Positions 11,061-20,512 of a stretch of DNA of 64,000 bases are shown here, in pieces. The DNA lies in assembly GCA_003116995.1 (NCBI GenBank), contig BDSL01000012.1, positions 1,043,001 to 1,107,000 on the forward strand. Direction: 5' to 3'. Positions within the stretch are counted from its first letter, which is position 1, and each line of letters opens with the position of its first letter. The stretch comes from Yamagishiella unicocca. Lineage: Eukaryota; Chlorophyta; Chlorophyceae; Chlamydomonadales; Volvocaceae. Both the position numbers and the translations under genes were made by a program. The notes under the pieces are model-generated. The model saw only the letters and a program-made list of their open reading frames with translations, searched no databases and was not told the DNA's origin.

Positions 11061-14000
11061 TAGCTCGGCTTCACGCGCTGCTTTCCTCCAGCAGCACCTG
11101 GCGCCTGTGCTGGCGACCAGCACCCCGGGCCAGCATGTCCTAGCCGGCGACTTCAACTTCGTCGCTGGCCCGTGGGACAGCAGTGCGGGGTCGGCGCGAG
11201 TGGTTCGCGACCGCCCTGCCGCTCGGGTCCTCGCGACAGTGGGCCCGTCGTTGGCTGATGTGCATCGTGAGCGCTTCCCCACCAGCACGGATTACACCCA
11301 CCTCTACTCCGCCCCCTCCCCCGGTGGTTCCCGCATCGACCGCATCTATGTGTCCCGCTGCCTCCTCCCCTTCGTGGCGGGCTCCGCCATTGAGCTGGGC
11401 TCGCCTTCCGACCACCGCGTCCCCTGCATCCAGCTGCTGCCCCGGGTTCCTGCCTCGCGCGGCCCCGGCCTCCGTCGCACCCGCATGGCCTTCTCTGGCC
11501 ACCGCGACCTCAAGGATCAGCTGCAGGCCTGGCTCGACGCGGCGTTCGCGGCCATGCCGGCTGAGGGGGAGCACGCTGCCCTGCTGGCGTGGTGGCCGGG
11601 CTTCAAACGGCGGCTGGCGGCGGTGGCGGCGATTCTCAATCGCACCGCTCGCTCTCGGCGCCTGGCCTCGGGCGCGCAGGTGGAGGCAGCCCGAGCCGCC
11701 TTGCGGGCGGCCCACCTTGCGGCCGCGACGCCGTCGGCGGCGCCCGAGGCCGTGGGTGGTGTGGTGGCCGCCCAGGCTGCCTTGGCGGTGGCCTTGCGTG
11801 TGGCGGCGGCGGGCGAGGCCGCCCGGGTACGCGTGGCGTGGGTGCGCGAGGGGGAGCGCCCGTGCCCCGCACTCACCGCCATGATTCACCCACCGCGGTC
11901 GTCCCAGGACATTACCGCGCTGCGCGACGCTGCTGGGCGCCTCGTGACCGACCCGCGCCAATTGCCCAATGTCGTCGCTTCTTTCTGGGAGCGCATCAGC
12001 TGCCTGCCGTCAGGCCTGGACTCGGCGGATCAGCAAGCGGTTCTGGCAGCTGTCGACGCCCACTCTACTCCGATCTCGCCCGATCTTCGCCCCGAGTTGG
12101 GCTCCATCGCAGTCTCAGCAGCGGAGGTGGCGCGGGCCCTGCAGCAAGCCAAGCCTGGCACGTCCCCAGGCTGGGACGGAATCCCTGTGGATCTCCTCCG
12201 GACCTACAGTGGCTGCTTTGTGCCGGCACTGGCCCGCCTTTTCACTGCTATCGGCCATCTGCGCGCCGTCCCGACGGGTTTCCTGAAGGGTGTTATATCC
12301 GTCATTTACAAGGGCCATGATGCGGACCGGGCGGCGGCCGGCGCCTACCGCCCCATCACCCTGCTCTGTACTGATTACCGCATTCTGGCGAAGGTCCTCG
12401 CCAACCGCCTCAGCCCTGGCCTTTCCGCCGCCATCCCCCTCGAGCAGTCCGCCTTCCTCCCCGGCCGCTCCATTGGCGCCAACACCCGCTTCCTTCGCTG
12501 CCTCCCCCCCCTCCTACACCAGCAGCAACGGAGTGCTCTCATCGCCTTCTTGGATTTCGCCAAAGCTTACGACACCATTGACCGCTCCTTCCTCTTTGCT
12601 GTCATGGAGCGCATGGGTGTTGGGGCCGGTTTCCTGGGATGGACGCAGCTCCTGTTGGGCCGTACAGTGGCCATGGCGTCCGTCAACGGCTACATCTCCC
12701 GCTCTGTCCCTATCCGGGCCGGCGTCCGGCAGGGCTGTCCCCTTGCCCCGCTCCTATACCTCTTCGTGGCCCACGCCCTCCTCTGCTGGCTGAAGCGGCA
12801 CGGTGTTGGTGTGCCGCTGGCCCCGGCGGACCCGGCCAGCCTGGTTACCGGCGTGCAGTTTGCTGATGATGCCCAAGTCGCGCTCCCAGATGCAGCTGCA
12901 GTACCGCCATTTATCGCCCTCATGGCGGCGTTTGCCCGCGCCTCTGGCCAGCACCTGAATCCCTCCAAGGTCGAGCTGCTGTGGGCTGGTCGCCAGGTGA
13001 CGCCGGCACCCGCCGCCCCGGCTGCCGTCCTTGCCGCTGCGGTGGCGGCCGTCGCCGCCCCTGCCGCCGCGTGGACCGCTGCGGGCGGTGCCGCCGCTTC
13101 ACCCGCCGCCCCGAGCGCCGCTGCTGCCGAGGCGCCGGTGGAGGCCGCCCCGGCAGGCGCTGGCGCCGCCGCCGTACCTCCTGACGCCCCGGCCGCCGCC
13201 GCTGCTGCCGCTGCGCCGGTGGCTGCCGCCCTGGCCGCCGCTGCTGCTGCCCCGCAGGCGGCTGCCGCCCCGGCCGCCGCGGCTGCCGTGGCGCCGGCGG
13301 CTGCCGTCCTGGTCGCAGTGGCCGCCGAGGCGCTGGCGACCGCTGGTTCGGCTGCCGCCGGTGGTGCTCCTGGGGCGGCCGCGGGTGCCGAGGCCACCAC
13401 GGTGCTGACGACCGCAGCCCCGGCCGCCGCTGGCGCCGCCGCAGCGTCTCCCACGCCTCCTGACGCCCCAGCCGTCGCGGCCGTCACTGCCGCCCCCACT
13501 GCCCCGGCCGCCCCAGCCGCTCCAGCCGCCCCAGCCGCCCCTGCTGGCGCCGCCAGCTCCCCCGTCGCCCGTCACCCGCCTCGCCTGGCGCGCCCACCAG
13601 GGCTGGCTCGCCGCGGTCGTCGGCGTCGTGGCCGCGGTGCTGCAGCTGTCGTGGTCGTGGGCGCCCTCGCCGCAGCCGCTGGCGCCCTGGCCGCCCCGGG
13701 TCCCTCCACATCGCCGTCCCTTGCCGCCACCGCTCCCGGGGTGCCTCGCCCCTCCCCTTCTCCCCCGCCCCCTGCCCTCGCTGGCCTTCGGATCGTGCCC
13801 GCTGCGGTGGCGCTGGGCATCCCCTTCACCAATCCGCCTGCCGCCCCCGTCCTCGATTGGGCGTCACGGATGTCGGAGGCCCGCCGCCGTCTCCAAAAGA
13901 TCTCCCGCATGGCCCTGTCGATGTTCGGCCGTGCCACTGCGGCTGCAGCTTATGCTCTCCATATGGCGACGTACCACATGGAGCACTCGGGGCTGCCGCC

Positions 14001-15923
14001 GGCGGAGGTCCTTGCTGGCATCATGGCCCTTGTCGCAAAGCTGGTGGATCGGGAGCTAGGCCCTGATGACGCCCAGCGCCGTTTCACTGGTGTTCCCCTC
14101 CGCCTGCTCTCCGGTCATCCCACCATCGGCGGCTTCGGTGTACTGCCCCTTCGGCTGCATGTCCTCAGCCGGCATGCCAAGTGGAGCCTGACGGTCGCCC
14201 GCTCCGCGCTGCAGCCCCCGGCTGCCCGCGCGCCGTGGATCCGGATTGCGGTCTCCTTCCTCTCTACCCTCCACCCTGCCTTCCGCCCGCTGGCCGTCAC
14301 CACAGCTCGCCCGGATGGCCCGTGGCTCGGCGCCCCCTTAAGCTTGCCCCCGGACATCCACCGGCTTGCCACGAGCCTCGGTCACCTCCCCCCCCTGTCT
14401 GACGTCGCGGACCCCCCCCTGGAGCCGGGCGTCTGGTGCTTCAACGCGCCGCTGTGGGGCAACCCGCTCCTGCCCAACGCGGGGGCGCCGGGCCGGCGGC
14501 CGGGGTTGGAGGCTATCCATGGCCCCCTCACCATGTGCCGCCGCCTGCTGACCGTCGGCGACGCCGTCCGGGTGCAGGACGCTATGACCGCGTTTGAGGT
14601 GGAGCGCGCCCATGCCCTGGCGACGACGCCGGGCATGGCCATCTTCAGCCGGCTGGCTGAGCGCTGGACGACGCTCGTACGGCACGAGCTGGCGCCCTCC
14701 GAGCTGGCCATGGGTGCGCTCCAAGATCGCATCGCGGCGCGGGCTGCGGTGGCCGCTCTCCTTTCTGACATCTCGCCCGCGTGGCTCGCTGCTGCTCGCC
14801 TGGCGCCCGATGGCCCCGCCCCGCCGTCGCCTGACGAGGTGGATGCTCTCCTCCTTGCTCGTCTGGGGTGGCGGCTGGGTGTGGACGCCGTGCTGCCCCT
14901 CACCTCCTTCACCGTCAAGCTGGGCACCCTGCTCCAGGCGGCGGAACTGGAGCGCCCCAGGCAGGCCTGTCATGCGGCGTATGTGCGGGAGGCGCTCGGG
15001 CTGTCCCCTGCTGTGGCTGCCACGCCCGAGGCGGCCCTTGTGGCGTTACGCGCGGTATGGCGGCGGTTGTGGAAGCGTCTTAAGTGGGAGCCGCGGTGGA
15101 AGGAGGTCCTCTGGCGGCTGGCGGTTGACGGGGTGCCCATGCCGGGCTCCTCTCACCTCCCGCTGGTCCCACCCGAACCGTGTGCTTGCGGCTGTTACCC
15201 CGCTGCAGCGGGTGTGGCCGAGTCGCCGCGCTTGCATCACTTTTGGTCTTGCCCCCTCGTCCGCCCGCTCTGGGATGAACTGGAAGTCTGCTGTGGGTGC
15301 GGGGTCACGCGTGAGCATGTGTGGTTGTGTGTGTCGCCGGATCCGACCACTGTGCTGCAGTGTGTGTGGGATGTGGTGGCGTTGGCGGCGCTCAACGCGA
15401 TGGAGTGGGCGCGCCGGTACATACACTCTCATCGGCTCTCCGGCACCACCCTCCCTGCTGCTATGCGTTCTGGCCTCCTTGCTAAGTTCTGGGCCTTGCT
15501 GCGGGACTTTGCGGGCTTGGGTTTGCCCCGCAAGGACTGGGGTGACGTGGGGGTGGACCACCCATTTTTGTTCGTAACCGGGGGTCGGCTCATGTGCGCC
15601 GTGCCGCCCTAGCTAGCTTGCCTTGGCTGCTGTTTGTTCTTTCGTTCTTTCTTTCCTGGTGCCACCTTTGCTGGTTCGAGATACGAGTGGTGCGGGTGAT
15701 GGGCAGGTGAGCCAATGGGGGCTTTTGTGGTGGTTTTGACGCGTAAGGGTGGCCTGCATGGGGCCGTGTCCTGCCGTCGCTTGTGCTGACTTTGCATGAT
15801 GCTGTTTGCCTGCTGTTGCCCGTACCCGACCTTGGTTCCGTGTCTCTTCCGCAGTGCTTTCCCGCCGGGATAAGGGCGGGTGCCGCCTGTCGTGCGGCCA
15901 CTGTAACGCGGTCTCTCTCTCTC
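11061..15923 (+). mobile_element. Longest LINE copy, inserted in a SINE-B
   Basis: This 4.9-kb non-LTR retrotransposon is flanked by a 7-bp duplication TCGCAGG (11,054-11,060 and 15,924-15,930). The 3' end is a CT-rich tract after GTAACGCGG. Part of the 5' end is missing, because the endonuclease domain starts in its middle. All other LINE fragments in the window are minus-strand, 5'-truncated relatives with the same 3' UTR (about 310 bp). Confidence 0.9.
11062..15612 (+). CDS. LINE ORF2-like polyprotein (endonuclease part, reverse transcriptase, zinc knuckle), 5'-incomplete
   Basis: This single open frame of about 1,516 codons encodes the replication protein of a non-LTR retrotransposon. 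It begins inside an APE-type endonuclease (GDFNF near 11,146; SPSDHR near 11,404), so the first catalytic residues are lost. The reverse transcriptase follows, with YRPITLL (about 12,349), DFAKAYD (about 12,553), RQGCPLAPLLY (about 12,727) and the FADD catalytic motif (12,859-12,870). Next comes an alanine/proline-rich stretch of roughly 280 residues (about 13,000-13,840), which is unusual for this family. The C-terminus has a Cys/His cluster (CACGC...HHFWSC, from 15,181) like the zf-RVT region. The frame is open further upstream to 10,888, but that part is SINE sequence. There is no intact endonuclease, so autonomy is unlikely; RT could still be active. Confidence 0.9.
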   Translation, partial: SSASRAAFLQQHLAPVLATSTPGQHVLAGDFNFVAGPWDSSAGSARVVRDRPAARVLATVGPSLADVHRERFPTSTDYTHLYSAPSPGGSRIDRIYVSRCLLPFVAGSAIELGSPSDHRVPCIQLLPRVPASRGPGLRRTRMAFSGHRDLKDQLQAWLDAAFAAMPAEGEHAALLAWWPGFKRRLAAVAAILNRTARSRRLASGAQVEAARAALRAAHLAAATPSAAPEAVGGVVAAQAALAVALRVAAAGEAARVRVAWVREGERPCPALTAMIHPPRSSQDITALRDAAGRLVTDPRQLPNVVASFWERISCLPSGLDSADQQAVLAAVDAHSTPISPDLRPELGSIAVSAAEVARALQQAKPGTSPGWDGIPVDLLRTYSGCFVPALARLFTAIGHLRAVPTGFLKGVISVIYKGHDADRAAAGAYRPITLLCTDYRILAKVLANRLSPGLSAAIPLEQSAFLPGRSIGANTRFLRCLPPLLHQQQRSALIAFLDFAKAYDTIDRSFLFAVMERMGVGAGFLGWTQLLLGRTVAMASVNGYISRSVPIRAGVRQGCPLAPLLYLFVAHALLCWLKRHGVGVPLAPADPASLVTGVQFADDAQVALPDAAAVPPFIALMAAFARASGQHLNPSKVELLWAGRQVTPAPAAPAAVLAAAVAAVAAPAAAWTAAGGAAASPAAPSAAAAEAPVEAAPAGAGAAAVPPDAPAAAAAAAAPVAAALAAAAAAPQAAAAPAAAAAVAPAAAVLVAVAAEALATAGSAAAGGAPGAAAGAEATTVLTTAAPAAAGAAAASPTPPDAPAVAAVTAAPTAPAAPAAPAAPAAPAGAASSPVARHPPRLARPPGLARRGRRRRGRGAAAVVVVGALAAAAGALAAPGPSTSPSLAATAPGVPRPSPSPPPPALAGLRIVPAAVALGIPFTNPPAAPVLDWASRMSEARRRLQKISRMALSMFGRATAAAAYALHMATYHMEHSGLPPAEVLAGIMALVAKLVDRELGPDDAQRRFTGVPLRLLSGHPTIGGFGVLPLRLHVLSRHAKWSLTVARSALQPPAARAPWIRIAVSFLSTLHPAFRPLAVTTARPDGPWLGAPLSLPPDIHRLATSLGHLPPLSDVADPPLEPGVWCFNAPLWGNPLLPNAGAPGRRPGLEAIHGPLTMCRRLLTVGDAVRVQDAMTAFEVERAHALATTPGMAIFSRLAERWTTLVRHELAPSELAMGALQDRIAARAAVAALLSDISPAWLAAARLAPDGPAPPSPDEVDALLLARLGWRLGVDAVLPLTSFTVKLGTLLQAAELERPRQACHAAYVREALGLSPAVAATPEAALVALRAVWRRLWKRLKWEPRWKEVLWRLAVDGVPMPGSSHLPLVPPEPCACGCYPAAAGVAESPRLHHFWSCPLVRPLWDELEVCCGCGVTREHVWLCVSPDPTTVLQCVWDVVALAALNAMEWARRYIHSHRLSGTTLPAAMRSGLLAKFWALLRDFAGLGLPRKDWGDVGVDHPFLFVTGGRLMCAVPP

Positions 15924-16057
15924 TCGCAGGTCCCCGTGCCAGTACTTCCGTTTACCCCCCCGGAAATGGGTGGCGGTTTGGGTGGGGGGGCCAGGACTTG
16001 AACTCTGGATCTCCTGCCGAGTAAGGCCGGGCTTTAGCAGCTAAGCTACCCACCCCT
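15924..16057 (-). mobile_element. SINE-B copy 2, tRNA-like half
   Basis: This is the head-containing half of the SINE-B split by the LINE. It resumes with the duplicated TCGCAGG and includes the box B-like AGTTCAAGTCC and the GGGGTGGGTAGCTTAGC start on the minus strand. Confidence 0.8.
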
Positions 16058-16064
16058 AAAAGTT

Positions 16065-16200
16065 GTTGGGTTGGGGTCCGGGGCTCTCACCCGGTTGGCA
16101 GGGCCATACACGCCCCTGTTACGGAAGTCGCAGGTCCCCGTGCCAGTACTTCCGTTTACCCCCCCGGAAATGGGTGGCGGTTTGGGTGGGGGGGCCAGGA
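16065..16200 (-). mobile_element. SINE-B copy 3, head-truncated
   Basis: A second SINE-B lies directly next to copy 2. It has the full tail and body but breaks in the tRNA-like head (at GGGGGCCAGGA), where SINE-A sequence (CCAATGTCCCCGCC) takes over. Confidence 0.75.
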
Positions 16201-16519
16201 CCAATGTCCCCGCCTTGCGCTCTGCATTAGTAGCGATGCCAATGCCAGGTTGCCATGCCGCTGCGCAGCGCCTGCGCGGCGCCGCTATGCACCTGCGCGA
16301 AAAAGCGAGAGGTCGCCGGTTCGAAACCCGGCGGCCGCACTTTTTGCATTCGGCGCGCAGATGCAAAAGATAGCGCGATAGCGATAGCCGACGCCCTGAT
16401 AGGTGACGCCCGATAGGTGACGCCTGATACTGATAGCCGACGCCTGATAGGTAACGCCCGATAGCACGATAGTAGCCCCATAGCTGACACCTGCTGCCTG
16501 CCGCCTTGCAGCCCCCGCC
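16201..16519 (+). mobile_element. SINE-A copy 4
   Basis: A SINE-A head and body with box B GGTTCGAAACC. After the GCCCCCGCC point it continues into the composite AAATGAATGGCCGC repeat up to about 16,645. Confidence 0.6.
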
Positions 16520-16654
16520 AGCGGCCGCCCACTGTGCCAATTGAAGCCATTCCTTTTGCAATGCGCCGTAAATGAATGGCCGCACAACCTATCAGCATCA
16601 GAGCGCCCACCAGGCGCGCGCCCACTTGACACACAGTGTGACCCATCATGAAGG

Positions 16655-16698
16655 TGCTTACCTCCCCCCGGGAGGTATGCTTACCTCCCCCCGGGAGG
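16655..16698. repeat. 21-bp repeat, 2 copies
   Basis: Two copies of the unit seen at 117-242, separated by a 2-bp TA. They sit just before the TATGAAG start of the next SINE-A. Confidence 0.85.
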
Positions 16699-17029
16699 TA
16701 TGAAGGTGACCAATGTGCGAGCAGCCCCTAGCCTTGCGCCTTGCTAGTGTAGCTATGCCAATGGCAACTTGCCATGCCGCTGCGCAGCGCCTGCGCGGCG
16801 CCGCTATGCACCTGCGCGAAAAAGCGAGAGGTCGCCGGTTCGAAACCCGGCAGCCGCACTTTTTGCATTTGGCACGCAGATGCAAAAGACAGCGCGATAG
16901 CGATAGCCGATGCCTGATGGTGATAGCCGACACCTGATACTGATAACCGACGCCTGATAGGTGACGCCCGATAGCACGATAGCCCCATAGCTGACACCTG
17001 CTGCCTGCCGCCTTGCAGCCCCCGCCAGC
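16699..17029 (+). mobile_element. SINE-A copy 5
   Basis: It has a TATGAAGGTGACCAATGTG start, a box B GGTTCGAAACC and a CCTGATAGG-type body. It continues into the composite repeat to about 17,118. Confidence 0.6.
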
Positions 17030-17131
17030 GGCCGCCCACTGTGCCAATTGAAGCCATTCCTTTTGCAATGCGCCCTAAATGAATGGCCGCACAACCTATC
17101 AGCATCAGAGCGCCCACCTCCCCCCGGGAGG

Positions 17132-17486
17132 TATGAAGGTGACCAAGAGAGAGAGAGAGACCGCGTTGCATGTGCGAGCAGCCCCTAGCCTTGCGCCTTG
17201 CTAGTGTAGCTATGCCAATGGCAACTTGCCATGCCGCTGCGCAGCGCCTGCGCGGCGCCGCTATGCACCTGCGCGAAAAAGCGAGAGGTCGCCGGTTCGA
17301 AACCCGGCAGCCGCACTTTTTGCATTTGGCACGCAGATGCAAAAGACAGCGCGATAGCGATAGCCGATGCCTGATGGTGATAGCCGACACCTGATACTGA
17401 TAACCGACGCCTGATAGGTGACGCCCGATAGCACGATAGCCCCATAGCTGACACCTGCTGCCTGCCGCCTTGCAGCCCCCGCCAGC
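17132..17486 (+). mobile_element. SINE-A copy 6 with a tiny LINE-end insert
   Basis: This is almost identical to copy 5. Between GAAGGTGACCA and ATGTGCGAGC, however, it carries about 24 bp (GAGAGAGAGAGAGACCGCGT plus TGC) that match the LINE 3' terminus in minus orientation. It looks like an extremely 5'-truncated LINE insertion or a template-switch product. Confidence 0.6.
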
Positions 17487-20400
17487 GGCCGCCCACTGTG
17501 CCAATTGAAGCCATTCCTTTTGCAATGCGCCCTAAATGAATGGCCGCACAACCTATCAGCATCAGAGCGCCCACCAGGCGCGCGCCCACTTGACACACAG
17601 TGTGACCCACTGGCACATGCAGCACAGTGCCAGCACCCGCCCACTGAACTGATTGATGCCATTCCTTTTCCAATGCACCATAAATGAATAGCCACACAAC
17701 CTATCAGCATCACAGCAGCCAACAGCCGCGCACCCAGCTGACGCATCAGGACATACCTCATAGGCCAAGAGCACACCCAGCACAGCATAGCCGAACACCC
17801 ACCAGACGTGCGCCCAGCTGACACATAGCCGCATAACCTATCAGCATCAGAGCGCCCACCAGGCACGCGCCCGCTTCACCCTGTGGATAGCATCACTGCA
17901 CAAGGCAAGTGGAACCTCGCGCACGCCATCAACCACACGCGCACACACCCATGAGCACCCGCATCACATAGGCAGGTAGGCGGCGCTGCATCACACCGCA
18001 CCACACCGCACCGCACCAGTAGGTGCCACTGCACCGCATAGGCGCATAGGCTTCACCCACCAACACCCACATAGCCGCATAAATAAGTGGCACCACATAG
18101 GTGCGTACGTGGCACCACACCGCATAGGTGCATAGGCGGCAGCGCGCCACATAGGTGCCATCGCACCGCATAGGCGCATAGGCGGCACCGCACTGTACAC
18201 GTATGTGCGCAAGATGTATCAGCATCAGAGCACAAATTGGAATAGTGGGCACACTGCTGCGAGCTTCCAGGTGACACTACGTAGGCACCCATGAGCACCC
18301 GCATCACATAGGCGGGTAGGCGGCGCCGCATCACACCGCACCACACCGCATAGGCGCATAGGCACCATCCACGAGCACCCACATACGCACATTAATAGGT
18401 GCCCCGCATAAGTGACATTGCACCACATAACCACATAAGCGGCACCACACCACATAGCCACATAGGCGGCAGCGCACCGCGTAGGTGACATCGCACCGCA
18501 TAGGCGCATAGCTAACGTCGCACCGCATAGGCGGCACCGCACCGCATAGGCGCATAGGCGGCACCGCACCGCATAGGTGACATCGCACCGCATAGGCGCA
18601 TACACCGCATAGGCGCACCACACCGCATAGGCGCATACACCGCATAGGCGCATACACCGCATAGGCGCATACACCGCATAGCTGACATCGCACCGCATAG
18701 GCGCATAGGCGGCAGCGCACCGCATAGCAAACGTCGCACCGCATAGGCGGCACCGCACCGCATAGGCGCATGGGCGGCAGTGCACCACATAGGCGCCATC
18801 GCACCGCATAGGCGCATAGGCGGCACCACACCGCATAGCTGACGTCGCACCGCATACGCGCATAGGTGGCACCGCACCACATAGGTAGCATCGCACCGCA
18901 TAGGCGTATACGTGGCACCACACCGCATAAGCACATAGGCGGCACCGCACCGCATAGCTGACGTCGCACCGCATAGGCGCGTACCTGGTACTACACGAGC
19001 ACGTACCTAGCACTGCACCTCATAAGCACGTAGGTGGCCCCGCATAAGTGACATTGCACCACATACGCACATAAGCGGCACCACACCACATAGCCACATA
19101 GGCGGCAGCGCACCGCATAGGTGAAATCGCACCGCATAGGCGCATAGGCGGCACCGCACCGCATAGGCAACATCGCACCGCATAGGCGGATACGCGGCAC
19201 CGCACCGCATAGGCATATACGTGGCACCACACCGCATAAGCACATAGGCGGCACCGCACCGCATAGCTGACGTCGCACCGCATAGGCGCATAAGCGGCAC
19301 CGCACTGCATAGGCGCATAGGCAACATCGCACCGCATACGCGCCACCCATCGCACTTCAGCGCCACGTGGCTCCACATAGGTGCATATGTGGTACTACAT
19401 AAGCACGTAGCTAGCACTGCACCTGATAAGCACGTACATGGCACTGCACCACATAGGTGACATCGCACCACATAGGCACCGCACCGCATACGCACATAGG
19501 CAGCAGCGCACCGCATAGCTGACATCGCACCGCATAGGCACATAGGCAGCACCGCACCGCATAGGTGCCATCGCACCGCATAGGCGATATTTCATCACAC
19601 AATCCCTCACCATTCTCATAACCCAGCAAGCACACCCCCGCAAGCATACAAGTGGCACCACACCGCATCGGCACATAGGCAGCAGCGCACAGCATAGCTG
19701 ACGTCGCACCGCATAGCCGCATAGGCAGCACCGCACCGCATAGGTGACATCGCACCGCATAGGCACATAGGCGGCAGCGCACCACATACGTGACATCGCA
19801 CCGCATAGGTCACATCGCACCACATAGGCGCATAGGCGACACCGCACCGCATAGGTGACATCGCACCACATAGGAGCAGAAACGGCACCGCACCGCATAC
19901 GCGCATAGGCAGCACCGCACCGCATAGGTGACATCGCACCACATAGGCTCATAGGCGGCAGCGCACCACATAGGTGACATCGCACCGCATAACCACATAG
20001 GCGACACTGCACCACATAGGTGACATCGCACCGCATAGCCGCTTAGGCGGCACCGCACCGCATAACTGACATCGCACCGCATAGGCCTCCGACCCGTGGG
20101 CCTCCGACCCATGGGCCTCCGACCCGTGCGACACCTCCGACCCGTCGACCTCCGACCCATGGGCCTCCGACCCGTGGGCCACTGACCCGTGCGCCTCCGA
20201 CCCCTGGGCCACTGACCCGTCGGCCTCCGACCCATGGGCCCGCAACCATAAAAGTGTGTACCCGCATGACGGCCGCCCATACCCCTGCAAGCATACTCCT
20301 GCAAGCATAGCCCTGCAAGCATAGCCTTGCAAGCACAGCCTTGCAAGCATAGCCCTGCAAGCATAGCCCTGCAAGCATAGCCCTGCAAGCATAGCCCTGC

Positions 20401-20512
20401 AAGCATAAGCCTGCAAGCGTACGCCCATGGCGGCCCGCCCGCACATGTGACGGCTGCCCCCGGCCCCGGCGGGGGAGGTAAGCCCACTCGCGCAGCCCCT
20501 GCGCAGCTTGTG
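17133..20512. repeat. Compound macrorepeat, unit 2
   Basis: Same order as unit 1: SINE-A, composite repeat, CATAGG satellite (about 17,990-20,085), 15-bp array, 14-bp array, and an end block finishing CAGCTTGT at 20,512. It is more diverged from unit 1 than unit 3 is. The next unit starts on the following base. Confidence 0.8.

Noticed and set aside
10888..11061. N-terminal extension of the LINE ORF
   Set aside because: This part is SINE-C and SINE-B sequence left of the 7-bp target duplication, not LINE coding.
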